Below are positions 1-8,194 of a stretch of DNA of 13,177 bases, one piece after another (positions within the stretch are counted from its first letter, which is position 1; every line of letters begins with the position of its first letter). Position numbers and translations under genes: made by a program. The notes under the pieces are model-generated. The model was not told the DNA's origin and did no database searches. It saw only the letters and a list, made by a program, of their open reading frames with translations. The stretch is from Ectocarpus siliculosus (Eukaryota > Sar > Phaeophyceae > Ectocarpales > Ectocarpaceae): NCBI GenBank assembly GCA_000310025.1, contig FN649739.1:1110906-1124082 (forward strand). The letters run 5' to 3'.

Positions 1-23
1 GGGGGGGGGGGGGGCAGGGGGGG
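1..23. repeat. Poly-G tract at the window edge
   Basis: Fourteen G, then CA, then seven more G (15 is C, 16 is A). It is a homopolymer that may also mark a hard-to-read point of the assembly. Confidence 0.7.
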
Positions 24-87
24 CTTCGGAATGGATTGTCGCAAACCAAGGGACAAGAGAGAGGTTTCCAGAAAGGTTGACGTCGTC

Positions 88-180
88 AACAACAACAAAA
101 ACAACAACAACAACAACAACAACAATAAGGGCGACGACAACGACCACGACCACGACCACGGCGGCAACAAGGACGACAGC
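88..180. repeat. (AAC)n and CGACCA-type simple repeat, gene A intron 7
   Basis: A run of CAA units, then CGACGA/CCACGA units, lies right after the exon 7 donor. In the transcript it reads as GUU/GUC-rich sequence. Poly-Asn and poly-Asp/His frames across it are artefacts of the repeat. Confidence 0.85.
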
Positions 181-192
181 AACAACGCGCAC

Positions 193-297
193 CTCTTGAC
201 GGATGATGGCCCTCTCCAACGCCTGCAGGCACTTGGCTCGCTTGAGGGTCAGCGCTCTCAGGTCCTTCAGCCCGAGGCAAACGGTGGCGCTATGGAT
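193..297 (-). CDS. Gene A exon 7: cytosolic domain continued (residues 269-303)
   Basis: The acceptor is atggtcag|ATC and the donor CAAGAG|gtgcgc, both phase 0. It encodes IHSATVCLGLKDLRALTLKR and then KCLQALERAIIRQE. The 'HSA-VCL-L-DL--L---R----LE-A' pattern continues the PHM7-like domain: a second strand, then the long helix. No further exon can be seen between 192 and 1, so the gene continues off the left edge. Confidence 0.85.
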
Positions 298-667
298 CTG
301 ACCATCCGGCAAGCGGACGGAGAGAAGAGGCGCAGGAAAATGGCAGCAGGAACCGAAGACGAACCAGAGTCTTCCTCGCGCACGGTGGAACACAGCAGTG
401 ACTATATGGCAACGACGCGGCTCCAAAAACAGCAGCAGCAGCAGCAATGACCACAACAACGACGACAACAACGACGACGATGAAGACGACGACGACGACA
501 ACAACAGCAGCAGCAGCAGCAACAACAACAACGCCACCACCACCGTCAACACCACCACCACCGCCACCACCACCAACAACAACAACAACAGCAACAACAA
601 CAGCAGCAACAACAACAACAACAACAACGCTACCAACACCGCTACCAACACCGCCAACACCATCACC

Positions 668-698
<31 letters not shown>

Positions 699-1248
699 CC
701 CCACCACCACCAGCACCAACATCCACAACACCTCTACCAAACCAACACCAATAACACCAACAACACCAACAACCACGCCAGCATTTCAAACCTGGCCGGG
801 GAAGAGCGTGCTGAAGAACTTCTGGAGGATGACGGGGCTTCGGAAGGCCCTCGGGATCCGCTCCACCCGCACCGTGTAGGCGGTCTGCGTGCTTCGAGCC
901 ACGTCTCCGCCGGCCAACCAATCGTTGCGTAGGTCCGAAAACCTGCACGCGCAAACGCACACATGGCAATTAGAAGAGTCTTTGCCGCACTGAGACTGGG
1001 GTATTGCACTGGTCAGCATAGTCGATGGCCAAACTATGCACACGATGTTGGGGTTTAGCGCGGTCGATGCCATATAACCACACTCAAAGCATGTATCGCG
1101 TCATCGCGGGTGGTGGGACTCTCTCTCTGGGCCTTTACCGACTTTACAGCAGTTCCTTCGACCTCATCCGGAGTTAGTTATGTGGCCGCGGGGATTCGTT
1201 CTCCACGCCGCAGTCGCGGGTACAGGACGAGGAAGCACGACAACAACC

Positions 1249-1319
<71 letters not shown>

Positions 1320-4224
1320 GACGACAACGACGACAACCACAACCACGACAGCAGCAGCAGCAGCAAACAGTCCAGTCGACTCACGCGAAAAATTCCTTCC
1401 TGAGGCTGTAGAGGAAGTAGATCGTGAAGAGGTAGGCGAACACCACCCCGCTCCAGAGGGTCTCACCCCCCTCCTGCAGGTTGGCCATCGACAGCCGCGA
1501 CGCCCCCTCGCTGTCGTTGATCCCCTGCTCGTAGATAGGGAGCAAGAAAACCATGCCTGCGTGCGTGTGCGCGCGTACGGGTGGGTTGATCGGTTACAGA
1601 GATCTTCGCGGTCCCCTTTTTTTTTTTAACAGGGGGGCGGGGGGCAACGCAGAGTAGTGCCGGCTTGAAAGCTCAGCCGGTCGTCAACTGCACCCCTGTG
1701 AGATTGGGACGCTGCAATACCACGCACTAAATCATGTCTGCACACGTGATTTGCTTCGAAGTGCGATGCCGATGCCTGTGGACCTGTGTGACGATGACAC
1801 GCTAATGTATGAATACATATCGCGTGCGTCTGTACGTAGACGATGTTCGCATGCATGCGGCATGCGTCACGGAGGTTCACCACACGACAGAATCTCACCG
1901 AAGAAGGCCGCGAAGGCGCACAGGCGCTTGCACAGCTTGATGAAGCGCAGGGTCACGTACCCGTCCATCCCCACCTGTCGCCGTCGAGAGGAAAAAAACG
2001 AGTGAGGGAGGAAGCAAAGCGAACGCCAAGAAACAACAATCACCAAATCGTATCCCCGCCAGTACGGCAGCAGCAGCAGCAGCAGCAGCACGAGCACCAT
2101 GCATCTTTCCGGGCAAGGCAGCCAGTCTTTTCTGATTGGACTCCCTGCCAATCCCTTCATGTGCATCTAAACCACCTCCCAGTCGTCGCGCCCTGCTGCA
2201 GCCGTGATTTGACTCAAGGTCTGAATATTATGCGTAGATGTACGTATGCATGTACCACACTCAGAGTGTGGCCGTGCGACCCCCGGATGGTGTACGGACC
2301 GGAGCGCCTTCGTGAGATCAACAAGTGTATGAGGAAATAGAACAGGGAGGGGATACGCAGACCCTACTCCCCAACCCAACTTCCCCGATTGCATGATTTA
2401 CCCAACATGTTTACTACTCAATAGAAAAACCCTTCGAAGCTACTACTGTGTTGTACCGAAAGGTGAGTTAAGAACCCACGGCAAAAAAAAAAAATGCACC
2501 TGCTCGTAAAATTCCGCGTCTGAGACTCTCCAGGTGCTAGATATCCAGCGGAGAAACCCTCTCGGGTAAGGCTTTACGGCGATCCTCTTGAGGCGGACGT
2601 TCTTCTTGCGAAAGCGCCTGCCAGCCACAAGGGTGGTGCGCCGGAGGTTGTACCAGAGATGGTAACAACGGTGGAGCAACGGCAACGAAGGCGCGGAGAC
2701 GCATCACACGGATGACGATGCGAGGAAATGCGAGACTCTTCCTGCGAAAGCGTCTGCCAGACCGCGGTTCGCACCGGATTAAGAAAGTAGGGTGGAATGA
2801 CGCAAAAAAAAAAGAAAAGTACACGGAGGTGCAAACAAGAGATGGGGGGGTGTACTCATAGTCGTGCATGCCGCAGTCGTCAGACCATTGACCTCGCGCC
2901 CCTACAAAGCCGGGAAGGAGCACGCCGGGTTCTCACCGGACCAGGCTCTCACATCGCCAAGCGCGAAGCACCGTGAGGTATTCAACAAGATACATATTGG
3001 GGAGAAATTGAGAGGGGCAATGCTGTGTGGCTCCAACTTCTGGCATACGCGCAAATAAGGGTGCACACAGACAGGCATCCAAGGGGGGGGGGGGGGCACT
3101 CACAGGCTATGTCGCTGTCGGTAGAGGGATCTACACCCTCGGTTCCTCCTTCCCCTTAGGCACTCGAACAGCGTCAGCAGTACCGCCCCGGCAGCCAGGC
3201 TGGTGAACGCGGTGACCTAAAATGGCGAGGAGAGGGAGGGGGGGGTTCAACATACACGGGAGAGGATGAGTTCTTGCACTAGTCTGCTGCTGTAGGCCCT
3301 GGTGACCTTGTCAAGACAAGCCCCGAGACGGAGCGAGTGGTCAACGGGCAGGGAGCTCAGTTGCATCTGGCAGACATGGCAGAGATGAGCCGCAAACGCG
3401 TACAAAGGTCCGCCAAATGGTTTGGTAGCGTGCGTCAAGTCGTCGGTACCTGCCTACACACGTGTACGCAAACCCCACGGTACGTCAAAATCGACTGAAC
3501 AACAAATCGAAATATGGACGTCTTGAATGGGGCAGGTGCTGAATCATCAGGGCGTAAGTTGGCGCTCTCCTCTTCGTCGACGGGTTCCACGGACACACCC
3601 AAAAAACAACCAATGCATGCGTATACATCTGCTGCAGTTGTTCCAATCAGAGACAGACGTGCCTCACCAACGTCGCTGGACACCTTAGTAGCACCCCGCC
3701 CCTCAAACCCGCTAATTCGCAGCTGTCATCCGTACGCAAGGAAGCATGCACAAGATGCCGAACACTCTTACTTAGCAGGATGAAGCGCACCCTCCATGCG
3801 ACTCCCCGAATACCTCACGGCGCTTCGCACTTGGTGATGTGAGAGCCAGGTTCCGGTGAGAACCCGGCGTGCTCCGTCCCGGCTTTGTAGGGATGGTAGG
3901 TCAATGGTCTATAACGACTATAATACGGCATGCACGACTACGAGTGCCCCCCCCCCCTCGCCCCTCCCCCGCCCAGGGCACCCGCTGCCACTCATCGCAG
4001 CTTCGCACCCACAACCCCACCCGCCCCAAACCTCCAACCTCGCTCCGCACCTGAACGTCTCGCCAATCGTCCGTCTGCACGTTGGGCGCGGCGCCCTCGG
4101 GGAGCTCCGCAGGAGCGGGCGTCGGAAACGGGGTGGCGACGGTGGAGTTCCCTCCGGTGGTGCCGTTCGTAGGGGCCACCGTGAAGAGGGAAGGAGGGAT
4201 GGTGCCCGCCGACGTCGACGCCAT
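193..4224 (-). CDS. OSCA/CSC1/TMEM63-like channel, N-terminal 303 residues, 7 exons, 3' incomplete
   Basis: Joined exons are 4224-4051, 3216-3104, 2617-2500, 1974-1899, 1556-1385, 942-792 and 297-193. All junctions are GT-AG with matching phase, and together they give 909 coding bases. What is seen: a Thr/Pro/Ala-rich N-terminus with sequons at N20 and N26, hydrophobic segments at about 59-78, 153-169 and 196-212, the GMDGYVTLRF stretch (137-146) before TM2, then YTVRVERIP near 240 and a cytosolic stretch to E303. Known of the family: OSCA/CSC1/TMEM63 proteins are osmotic- or mechano-gated cation channels or lipid scramblases. They have an extracellular N-terminus, three first helices (Pfam RSN1_TM), a cytosolic domain (PHM7_cyt) and a large C-terminal membrane region (RSN1_7TM). 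That last region must lie left of position 1, so ion conduction is inferred from family only. The start at 4224 is the first Met of the open frame. Family assignment is confident; substrate and gating are not known. Confidence 0.88.
430..765. repeat. Large compound (CAR/CAC/AAC)n microsatellite, gene A intron 6
   Basis: More than 300 bases of CAG, CAA, CAC and GAC triplets with almost no T on the plus strand. It fills most of the 494-base intron 6. Several long plus-strand frames (poly-Gln, poly-Asn, poly-Thr) cross it and are not genes. Confidence 0.9.
792..942 (-). CDS. Gene A exon 6: start of cytosolic PHM7-like domain (residues 218-268)
   Basis: The acceptor is gtgcag|G (phase 2) and the donor GGCCAG|gtttga (phase 0). 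It encodes FSDLRNDWLAG, then TAYTVRVERIPRAF and VILQKFFSTLFPGQ. The 'YTV-V-x-IP ... FF--LFPG' pattern is the hallmark of the family's cytosolic domain, which has an RNA-recognition-motif-like fold in solved OSCA structures (family knowledge). Confidence 0.9.
1238..1374. repeat. (AAC)n with flanking (ACG)n and (CAG)n, gene A intron 5
   Basis: It contains an uninterrupted AAC array of about 19 units at 1251-1307, then ACG/AAC mixtures and a CAG run ending about 10 bases from the exon 5 donor. On the transcript the order is donor, (GCU)n, (GUU)n. Confidence 0.9.
1385..1556 (-). CDS. Gene A exon 5: end of TM2, extracellular loop, TM3 (residues 161-217)
   Basis: The acceptor is acgcag|GC (phase 1) and the donor TTCGC|gtgagt (phase 2, completing Ala218). 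It encodes MVFLLPIYEQG, a polar loop ending LSMANLQEGGETLW, then the helix SGVVFAYLFTIYFLYSL and the basic LRKEF. The P-I-Y-x-x-G after TM2, the 'N..... LW' loop end and a tyrosine-rich TM3 all match the OSCA/TMEM63 N-terminal membrane domain. The downstream intron soon runs into a (GCT)n/(GTT)n tract. Confidence 0.88.
1899..1974 (-). CDS. Gene A exon 4: GMDGYVTLRF motif and start of TM2 (residues 136-160)
   Basis: The acceptor is gacag|GTG (phase 0) and the donor TTCG|gtgaga (phase 1, completing Gly161). It encodes GMDGYVTLRFIKLCKRLCAF. This matches the family signature G-x-D-(A/S/G)-x(2-3)-LR-F just before the second helix and is the strongest N-terminal family marker here. Confidence 0.88.
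2068..2090. repeat. (CAG)7 tract, gene A intron 3
   Basis: Seven CAG units on the plus strand, read as CUG in the gene A transcript. Confidence 0.8.
2500..2617 (-). CDS. Gene A exon 3: TM1-TM2 cytosolic linker (residues 96-135)
   Basis: The acceptor is ctggcag|G (phase 2) and the donor CAG|gtgcat (phase 0). It encodes a basic segment RFRKKNVRLKRIAVK followed by PYPRGFLRWISSTWRVSD. Family members carry a Y-x-PR motif and a conserved Trp at the matching place before the second helix. The donor is weak after GT, but a run of 12 U follows it in the transcript. A second copy of the acceptor and exon start lies 136 bases upstream. Confidence 0.82.
2730..2765 (-). repeat. Partial duplication of the gene A exon 3 acceptor
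   Basis: On the minus strand CTGGCAG|ACGCTTTCGCA and the following GAAGA repeat the real exon 3 boundary CTGGCAG|GCGCTTTCGCA plus GAAGA, 136 bases upstream of it. A looser CCGGYGC match extends the pair to the 5' side. It keeps a usable AG and the same phase as exon 2, but reading through runs into a stop at 2537. Confidence 0.7.
2844..2983 (-). repeat. Dispersed repeat copy R1, in gene A intron 2
   Basis: Read on the minus strand it begins GAATACCTCACGG, contains CCCGGCTTTGTAGGG and AGGTCAATGGTCT, and ends GAGTACA plus a run of seven C. It matches R2 almost base for base with scattered substitutions. It lies in the same orientation as the gene A transcript. No terminal inverted repeats or coding capacity are visible, and the class (MITE, SINE, solo fragment) is undetermined. 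Confidence 0.85.
3104..3216 (-). CDS. Gene A exon 2: first membrane helix (residues 59-95)
   Basis: The acceptor is ttttag|GTC and the donor is CCT|gtgagt (phase 2, completing Leu96 with the next exon). The exon encodes VTAFTSLAAGAVLLTLFECL, a clear helix, followed by a strongly basic run (RGRRNRGCR) that favours a cytosolic position by the positive-inside rule. The length, 113 bases, is not a multiple of three, so skipping it would break the frame. It is flanked by inverted copies of a dispersed repeat. The donor is followed at once by a run of 14 C on the transcript strand. Confidence 0.82.
3808..3957 (+). repeat. Dispersed repeat copy R2, in gene A intron 1
   Basis: It begins GAATACCTCACGG, includes GGTGAGAACCCGGCGTGCTC and GCATGCACGACTA, and ends in a run of eleven C. 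It is antisense to gene A and inverted relative to R1. The similarity stops at the C run, so the variable C tract may mark the element's end. Confidence 0.85.
4051..4224 (-). CDS. Gene A exon 1: extracellular N-terminus (residues 1-58)
   Basis: The exon opens with MASTSAGTIPP and is rich in Thr, Pro, Ala and Gly, with sequons NGT (N20) and NST (N26). It ends in DDWRDVQ at the donor CAG|gtgcgg, phase 0. There is no hydrophobic signal peptide, which fits family members whose N-terminus is moved outward by TM1. Codons are clearly GC-rich at third positions. The upstream A/T-richer sequence with GAGAGAGCGGG just before the ATG is probably 5' UTR. Confidence 0.8.
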
Positions 4225-7200
4225 CCCGCTCTCTCTTTCGGATGACGGGTGACGGTGATGTTGTGATTTGAACTAAATTTTACGGCGAAAAAGACGACAC
4301 CAGTTTCACGAGAGCTACACGCTCGTCTCGCTGCCACCCGCCCGCGCGCGGGGGGCGTGCCCGTCGGCTAGTCAGCCGGGAATGCTACCCCACGCCCCCC
4401 GCTCGCCGCGTCTCGGCCGCGTGCCCCCTCCCCCCCCCCCAGTTGCTCCCAATGGGGTGATATCCTCTGAGTGGTGTGACGTGTTCCGGAGCTCGCTCTA
4501 GTTCTGGCTCCTTGCTCCCTCTCTGTTGCGGAGGAGGGATCGAGAGTCTCTGGGGGTCAGAAGGTGGAGGGCACACTCTCACACGTTATTACACAGGGTG
4601 ACACTGAGGTATCTACAAATGTTATTTTAGAAGGAGTTCTTGGTTCGCGATACAGCAGTCGACTTTATCCATGGATCACGCCCAATGGACGCTTTGTTTC
4701 TGTGCTTCTCACGAATCACACCACGAATTTCATCTCTATCCGTCTTTTGTTGTTTATCTTGTCGTTTCTCCTGGTGCTGTGCGGTATCCTGAACGGGTTG
4801 AGCCGCGGGACAACGCCAGAAAAGAACAATAAAAAGAAACACGAGGGGGGGCACAGAACATTTTCGAAAGAAAACCTACCCGGCATCATTTTTCGTCTAA
4901 AATTATCTCGCCGCTGTGAAATTTCCAACTCGGAACAGACTCATGGCACCGATATACCAACTACTGCAGTATTTTGGTGTTGAGACGGTTTCAAGGTTGG
5001 CCAACCTGCGGAGCCTACTTTACCACTTGGTCGACAGCGGTAGTAGTGGGAATTCCAAACCAGAATGCAAACAAAGCGCAAAGGACTGCAGTACAGCAGC
5101 GGGCACACCATCGCCCAGAAAATGCAACCGCAGCAAGAGCTGGCCGTTCGAGAGGATGCCACAATCGACGGGAATCATTTCATTCGCTGGAAACAGAAAT
5201 TATTTGAGTCTGTTTATATAGAACGGACGCCTCTCACACTGAGATATCAATGCGGTCACTGGTGTGCTGTCTTGCTCAGTCAGCCACATTCTTTCGACCA
5301 GGTGGTACTACTGCAGCACTGCTGTAAGGTGCTGCTCCAGACCCCAAGCCTAAGCGCTCCCATTTTCTGTGTCGGTGGCTTGTCTCTGAGCTGAAGCTTG
5401 AGTGTCCCCATCATCGTCACAACGGTTCGGTTGGTTGGTCGAAAGAGCATGGAAACGGTTGCTGTTCTCTGCAAAAAGAAAATGGGGAGTGTCTGTGTGT
5501 CGAGGATGCCGCAAAGAAGAACATATAGAGTATTCTAGCTGCAGCCTTGTTGACAATCCTGCAATACGGGCTGCCCCCCCAAGTCCTTTGAACAAAGACA
5601 CGCGTGGTTTTCCATTAAAGCACGTGAGAGTGAGCAGGCACAGCAGCAGCACCTCAAGGAACCACCTTCTTTGCTGAAACATCCCCGAGGATACGGACGA
5701 CACAACGGCGGCCGGTTGAACTCAGTTTACCGAGGGGTGTCCCACTAGTTGTTGAGGAAAAGACCCAAAGCATTGTCGGGTCCCAGCGACTGAGCCAAAG
5801 GCTACTACTAGCGACCATGAGGTGTTCCCTGTCGTGCCGTCAGCCGAGCTCGGTTTCGGCCGGCGTTGTCTTCTACAAAAGTCGGAGCCCTGGGTCAGCT
5901 TTCAGCAATGTGATGACTCGTTCCAGTGAGCGCTGTGGTTCGATACTGACTGAACGGAGCAGCATGCCATCTTGCGTCGGCGTGATTTTCCGCCTATTAT
6001 TCTGCCCCCATCCGTCCAAGCGAAACGAAGTCAATGAGCCTTTCACACGAGCGCCGACGCAGCACAGCGGTAGCACCCGTTGGTGTTAAAATGGTGTCGG
6101 TACTGTATGCATACATCCAACACCCGAATCGTGTGCAGTTGTACAGATGCGGGACAACCTCGGAACGCTACACTCTTTCACACTACCCCCCACACAGCAA
6201 CACTCCTTTTCCATCTCGACACCAACCCTGAACCAATAGCATGCACTCACTTTCGTCTCTGTTTTCTCCCCAGGGAATCCAGGAGGTAGGGATGCTTACA
6301 GAAAGACGGCAGGTGTACCGCCAACCGCCAGCAGCAGTCTCGCAGGGACCATTTTTTTTTTTCGGAGATCTCCACAAGCTTCTTCGCTGTATGAACCCCA
6401 TTTCTCCGTTTTTCGTAGATTCGACATGTTTGCCGTTGGGGTCGGGTATCGGGTGGAAACAACACATACGCGCGGGCGCGTTGGAAAGACGCAAAGAGCG
6501 AGAAGCTATGGGCTGCGAGACAGCGTCTGTCTCTTGCACTAATAGTTATTGCCATCCACAACACCAAACAGCACAAACGGTACTGCCTTTCGGGGTGTCG
6601 GGGAGGTATCCGTTTTCTCGTTTTCTCGACGCCGTCTTTCGGTCACCGCACAACATAGATGATGTCGGTCCGGTAGGGCTTCACACAGGAATAGAGTTGA
6701 TCGGCGTCTTCCTCCCAGGAGACAGGGAGGGGAGAAAAGTGTACAGAAGCGGTTGTATTTATGCCGACACCGCAGGATGCAATTTTGTTATCCATCCGTT
6801 CGGCTGGCTGTGAATCCAACTCTCCTTAGGGGCAATCGACCATGCAACGGCCGCCGCCTCTCCTTCACTATTCCAACGAAGCTATTGAAAGGGTTACGAG
6901 AAGAACCGGTTTCACACGCGTGGAGAGAGAGAGGTTCCCCACCTACTCTTGCTGAAATAAGTTCAAACTGGCATGCGTATGTGTCATCCTTTCCCACTGT
7001 TGCCGCCGGCGTAGTCTATGTACTCAAGCTATGTGGGCAAGGGCGCCACAGCAGTCAAGCAACAGAAAAGACTGGCAGAACAATGTCTACTTCATCTCTC
7101 CACAATCTCCACAATCTACAAAGTCGATCTTGGCTGAGAAACGCGCAGAGGACAGCCGTGGACATCGCTCCATTTCCAAGACCTCGGCCACCACATCTTG

Positions 7201-7972
7201 GTCGAAGCTCTTGGAATGAACCTGATCGAAGGTGCAGCATCCCCACAACTTTTGTCGCTCAAAAGCCCATCCATCTCTGGTGATTTAGGTCACGAAATTT
7301 GGTGCACCAAACGTTGCCTCAAAAAGCATCCCGCAGAGAAGGCGTCCTCCACGTTTATCTCACATGGAATCGGCACATCTCCATGCAGTGCCACTCGGCA
7401 TCGCATGGGCGTGGGTGTCTGCTTGAAAATAAAAACGCGTCCATTTTCAACAAAATAGTATTTTCTCCAAACGCTGTAGGTACTGTAGTCTAGACAGGCC
7501 GAGAGGAACATCATGTTCTACTGCTCTATCTTTAGTTCAGTCGACTTCAACCAAGGCTCCTCGAAATCCGCATACTTCTGGACAATACAAGAGGAAATAG
7601 AAATAACCTTGTACTCGTCATTCAAGATCAACAACCCGCCAAGAAATTCCGTCCCTAGAGTTGTCCGAGAAAAACGAAGCTTCCCATATGGCGCTCGGTA
7701 AATACATCGCTCGGGGTCCTGGTTCCGAGTCTAGAACCACGGACAGAGGGCATCAAACCCCCTTCCTAGCAAAAAAGAGACGAGGAAGAAAACAGGCGAC
7801 CACGAACTGCGAGAAAGAGACAACGCAAAACAACCAGAGAGAGGACGGTCAAGCCGCACATCCCCAAAAGCCATAGCGAGTCAAAACAGTCAACAATCAA
7901 CGATTCGGGAAACCGCAAAAACGAAAATCACCCATCCAAAACAACCAAAGACTCCTCGGCGTCTAGTCTAGT
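4225..7972. other. 3.7 kb spacer between genes A and B; no gene supported
   Basis: The left end must hold the promoter and 5' UTR of gene A, and the right end the 3' UTR of gene B, both read leftward. Base composition is closer to even than in exons. Frames such as 4564-4983, 5065-5394, 6241-6813 and 6753-7283 are open but show no family motif, consistent codon bias or convincing splice chain. A good polypyrimidine-AG (TTTTCTCCCCAG near 6261-6273, plus strand) and a perfect palindrome AGGTTGGCCAACCT (4994-5007) are the only local signals. A decayed element or a noncoding transcript is possible. Confidence 0.5.
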
Positions 7973-8194
7973 CTAGTCCCCGTACTCGTCCTCTATGGAT
8001 GCGATGTCCGTCTGCAGCGCCTTCGTCGTCTGCTGGCTCAGCCTCTCCGACAGCGCGTCGTCAGGCTTAACCCCCATCGTAGGGTCCGCGGCCTGCGCCA
8101 TGTCCTTAGTGAGCTCCTTAAACCTCTTGGTGGTCTCGATCCTCTGCGCCTCCAAGTCGGCGATCTCGTTTCCGCCCCCTAGCTCGGCCGTGAG
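7973..8194 (-). CDS. Gene B exon 4: charged C-terminal tail and stop
   Basis: The acceptor is tggcag|CTC, phase 0. It encodes LTAELGGGNEIADLEAQRIE, a helical Lys/Glu-rich stretch TTKRFKELTKDMAQ, and the acidic end SIEDEYGD before TAG at 7975-7973. The tail is soluble in character and probably part coiled coil. The stop codon lies within a short GTCTA tandem tract. Confidence 0.85.
   Translation of the reverse strand, partial: LTAELGGGNEIADLEAQRIETTKRFKELTKDMAQAADPTMGVKPDDALSERLSQQTTKALQTDIASIEDEYGD

Noticed and set aside
31-932. Plus-strand frames rich in Asn, Gln, Thr and His
   Set aside because: They follow the triplet microsatellite and cross gene A exons 6 and 7 on the opposite strand. 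The minus-strand reading has family motifs; these do not.
430-1374. Microsatellites considered as CRISPR or satellite array
   Set aside because: The units are three-base repeats without unique spacers, and the context is intronic and eukaryotic.
1110-1629. Poly-Asn, poly-Thr, poly-Val and poly-Leu frames on both strands
   Set aside because: They are translations of the (AAC)n array in intron 5, and flanking residues on the plus strand overlap exon 5 in antisense.
4994-5007. Perfect palindrome AGGTTGGCCAACCT as an operator-like site
   Set aside because: It is a single occurrence far from any supported start, with no eukaryotic factor that I can name for it.
5065-5394. Plus-strand frame with AVREDATIDGNHFIRWKQKL
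   Set aside because: It looks a little like protein, but the rest of the frame does not, and no partner exon was found.
6241-6813. 190-codon plus-strand frame
   Set aside because: It is the longest open frame in the window but has no motif, a mixed composition and no splice support; the length is possible by chance in this composition.
7290-7514. Minus-strand frame with a fairly protein-like middle (ENGRVFIFKQTPTPM)
   Set aside because: It is short, has no family match I can recall and no fitting splice sites; it may be 3' UTR of gene B or decayed sequence.
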